7,824 bases of DNA from positions 1-7,824 of the forward strand of contig JACXUN010000067.1 in the NCBI GenBank assembly GCA_014763905.1, written 5' to 3'. Both the position numbers and the translations under genes were made by a program. This document shows positions 6,541 to 7,824 of the stretch, one piece after another. Positions within the stretch are counted from its first letter, which is position 1. Every line of letters starts with the position of its first letter. The notes beneath the pieces were generated by a model that saw only the letters and a list, made by a program, of their open reading frames with translations, made no database searches and was not told where the DNA came from. This DNA comes from Campylobacterales bacterium (lineage in GTDB: Bacteria > Campylobacterota > Campylobacteria > Campylobacterales > Sulfurovaceae).

Positions 6541-7614
6541 ATGGTTCAAAAAGTTTTAGATACACTTCCTGCCGGTGTTTTAAGCGGTGATCAAGTCCAG
6601 AAGCTCTTTACAATCGCCAAAAAGAGCGGTTTTGCTATTCCTGCGGTCAATGTAGTAGGAACATCATCCATCAATGCGGTACTTGAAGCCGCAGCAAAAG
6701 TCAAATCACCGATTATTATCCAGTTTTCAAACGGGGGTGCTGATTTCTATGCCGGTAAGGGACTGAAAAGTGATAAAAAAGCTATTTTAGGAGCCATCTC
6801 AGGAGCTCAACATGTGCATACGATGGCTGAAGCATACGGAGTACCGGTTATTTTACATACCGACCATGCGGCACGCGAGTTGTTGCCGTGGATTGATGGA
6901 TTATTAGAGGCGAGTGAAAAACATTTTGAGGCATACGGCAAACCGCTTTTCTCTTCTCATATGCTCGATCTCTCCGAGGAGCCGATTGAAGAGAATATCG
7001 CTACCTGTAAAGCCTATCTGGAGCGAATGAGTAAAATCGGGATTACCCTAGAGATAGAATTGGGGGTAACCGGTGGGGAAGAAGATGGTGTGGATAATTC
7101 CGATGTCAACAATGCCTTACTCTATACCCAACCAGAAGAGGTTGCTTATGCGTATGAGCAGCTTAAAGAGGTGTCGGATATGTTTACCATTGCGGCTTCA
7201 TTCGGAAACGTACATGGGGTATATAAACCGGGGAATGTGGTGTTGACTCCAATTATCCTTGACAACTCTCAAAAGTATATCCAAGAGAAGTTCGGCACGG
7301 CGGATAAACCGGTGGATTTTGTTTTCCACGGCGGTTCGGGAAGTACACTCGAAGAGATTCGTGAAGCGATCAGCTACGGGGTGATCAAAATGAACATCGA
7401 TACCGATACCCAATGGGCATTCTGGGACGGGGTACGTAAATATGAGCATCAATACCATGCGTATCTTCAAGGACAGATCGGTAACCCGGAAGGGGAAGAT
7501 AAACCGAATAAAAAATATTATGATCCGCGAAAATGGCTTCGAGAAGGTGAACTTTCGGTAGTAGCACGATTGGAGCAGGCGTATAACGATCTCAACTGTA
7601 TCGATCGGAACTAA
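6541..7614 (+). CDS. fbaA: class II fructose-1,6-bisphosphate aldolase
   Basis: FbaA is a zinc enzyme that cleaves fructose 1,6-bisphosphate to glyceraldehyde 3-phosphate and dihydroxyacetone phosphate; autotrophic or gluconeogenic cells run it in reverse. With the start at 6541 the product has 357 residues, the usual length of the class IIA form. Zinc ligands and the catalytic Asp are visible: HTDHA (Asp108, His109), GNVHGVYKPG (His225) and FHGGSGS (His263). The EIELGVTGGEEDGVDN loop (171-186) and NIDTDTQWAFWDG (285-297, substrate phosphate binding) are also present. Two in-frame ATGs exist. AAAGGTGA (6527-6534) abuts the one at 6535, leaving no spacer, but is 6 bp before the one at 6541, so 6541 is preferred. 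It is 26 bp downstream of the isomerase gene with no terminator between. The next gene starts one base after the stop. Confidence 0.97.
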   Translation: MVQKVLDTLPAGVLSGDQVQKLFTIAKKSGFAIPAVNVVGTSSINAVLEAAAKVKSPIIIQFSNGGADFYAGKGLKSDKKAILGAISGAQHVHTMAEAYGVPVILHTDHAARELLPWIDGLLEASEKHFEAYGKPLFSSHMLDLSEEPIEENIATCKAYLERMSKIGITLEIELGVTGGEEDGVDNSDVNNALLYTQPEEVAYAYEQLKEVSDMFTIAASFGNVHGVYKPGNVVLTPIILDNSQKYIQEKFGTADKPVDFVFHGGSGSTLEEIREAISYGVIKMNIDTDTQWAFWDGVRKYEHQYHAYLQGQIGNPEGEDKPNKKYYDPRKWLREGELSVVARLEQAYNDLNCIDRN

Positions 7615-7615
7615 T

Positions 7616-7824
7616 ATGCCGTATAATGGTGCGTTGGAAAACGCACCCTACATTGATTCAGATATTGTAACCAACTCACCTATTGAGAAAATAGACTTCC
7701 AAAATCATCCTATCTATATCAAACGGGATGATCTATTGCACCCAGAGTTTTCCGGTAATAAAGCACGAAAATTTTACTACTATCTCTATCACGCCTTTCC
7801 CCATATCAAAAAAGTTGTCTCTTA
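7616..7824 (+). CDS. PLP-dependent deaminase/desulfhydrase family protein, N-terminal part
   Basis: The open frame starts one base after the fbaA stop, with GGAA at 7607-7610 five bases before the ATG, and runs off the window after 69 codons. The segment NSPIEKIDFQNHPIYIKRDD (20-39), then LLHPEFSGNKARKF (40-53) is the N-terminal signature of the ACC deaminase/D-cysteine desulfhydrase family. Lys49 in SGNKARK is the likely pyridoxal-phosphate lysine. Which amino acid it acts on cannot be told from this part; most members annotated as ACC deaminase lack that activity. Residues 5-12 (GALENAPY) are encoded by a REP-like hairpin, so the first dozen residues are probably not ancestral. The tight spacing suggests co-translation with fbaA. 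Confidence 0.85.
   Translation, partial: MPYNGALENAPYIDSDIVTNSPIEKIDFQNHPIYIKRDDLLHPEFSGNKARKFYYYLYHAFPHIKKVVS
7628..7651 (-). repeat. REP-like palindromic element
   Basis: On the minus strand this reads GTAG followed by GGTGCGTT, a TTCC loop and AACGCACC, a perfect 8-bp stem. A GTAG tetranucleotide 5' of a palindrome is the known layout of REP sequences mobilised by RAYT (TnpA-REP) transposases, and similar sequences (GTAGGGTGCGTT...AACGCACC) recur in many proteobacterial genomes. It lies inside codons 5-12 of the following gene and keeps its frame open. It has no T run, so it is not a standard terminator, but it could slow readthrough or protect the upstream mRNA from 3' decay. Confidence 0.65.

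Noticed and set aside
7628..7647. Intrinsic terminator after fbaA
   Set aside because: The hairpin is perfect, but no T run follows on either strand and the next gene is already open through it; REP-like repeat is the better reading.

Overview
The window looks like chromosomal DNA of a Campylobacterota (epsilonproteobacterial) organism, probably a free-living Sulfuricurvum- or Sulfurimonas-like lineage. Three things point there. The glutamate 5-kinase is short and lacks a PUA domain. obgE and proB are adjacent. The block nth / PEB4-type peptidyl-prolyl isomerase / class II aldolase matches the Campylobacter jejuni order Cj0595c-Cj0596-Cj0597. The genus is an inference; no rRNA or other marker is present.

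Layout. Positions 1-1027 (+ strand) are decayed accessory DNA: the possible tail of an unknown gene, a frameshifted and truncated 5' part of a type I restriction gene (hsdR), and the frameshifted 3' end of a Fic-family gene. Positions 1044-2932 (- strand) hold an intact obgE-proB pair that overlaps by one base. A gap of about 350 bp (2933-3280) separates obgE from the divergent xseA (3281-4537, +) and carries candidate promoters, a hairpin and a repeat copy. After xseA lies the broken 3' end of a patatin-like phospholipase gene (about 4546-4865, +). nth (4895-5545, -) follows, then, divergently, a secreted parvulin-type isomerase (5702-6514, +), fbaA (6541-7614, +) and the start of a PLP-dependent deaminase/desulfhydrase gene that runs off the window (7616-7824, +).

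The intact genes are housekeeping: proline synthesis (proB), ribosome-associated GTPase (obgE), DNA repair (xseA, nth), periplasmic protein folding (the isomerase) and glycolysis/gluconeogenesis (fbaA). The accessory parts are all relics, consistent with passage and decay of a restriction-modification/Fic island and a phospholipase gene. No intact new defence or mobile system is visible.

The most notable unexplained structure is a 22-bp sequence present exactly at 736-757 (inverted) and 4546-4567 (direct), with a 16-bp partial copy at 3096-3111 and a 10-bp partial copy at 5671-5680. The two full copies sit at the edges of gene relics. A second notable structure is a REP-like element (a GTAG tetranucleotide plus a perfect 8-bp hairpin) inside the first codons of the last gene.
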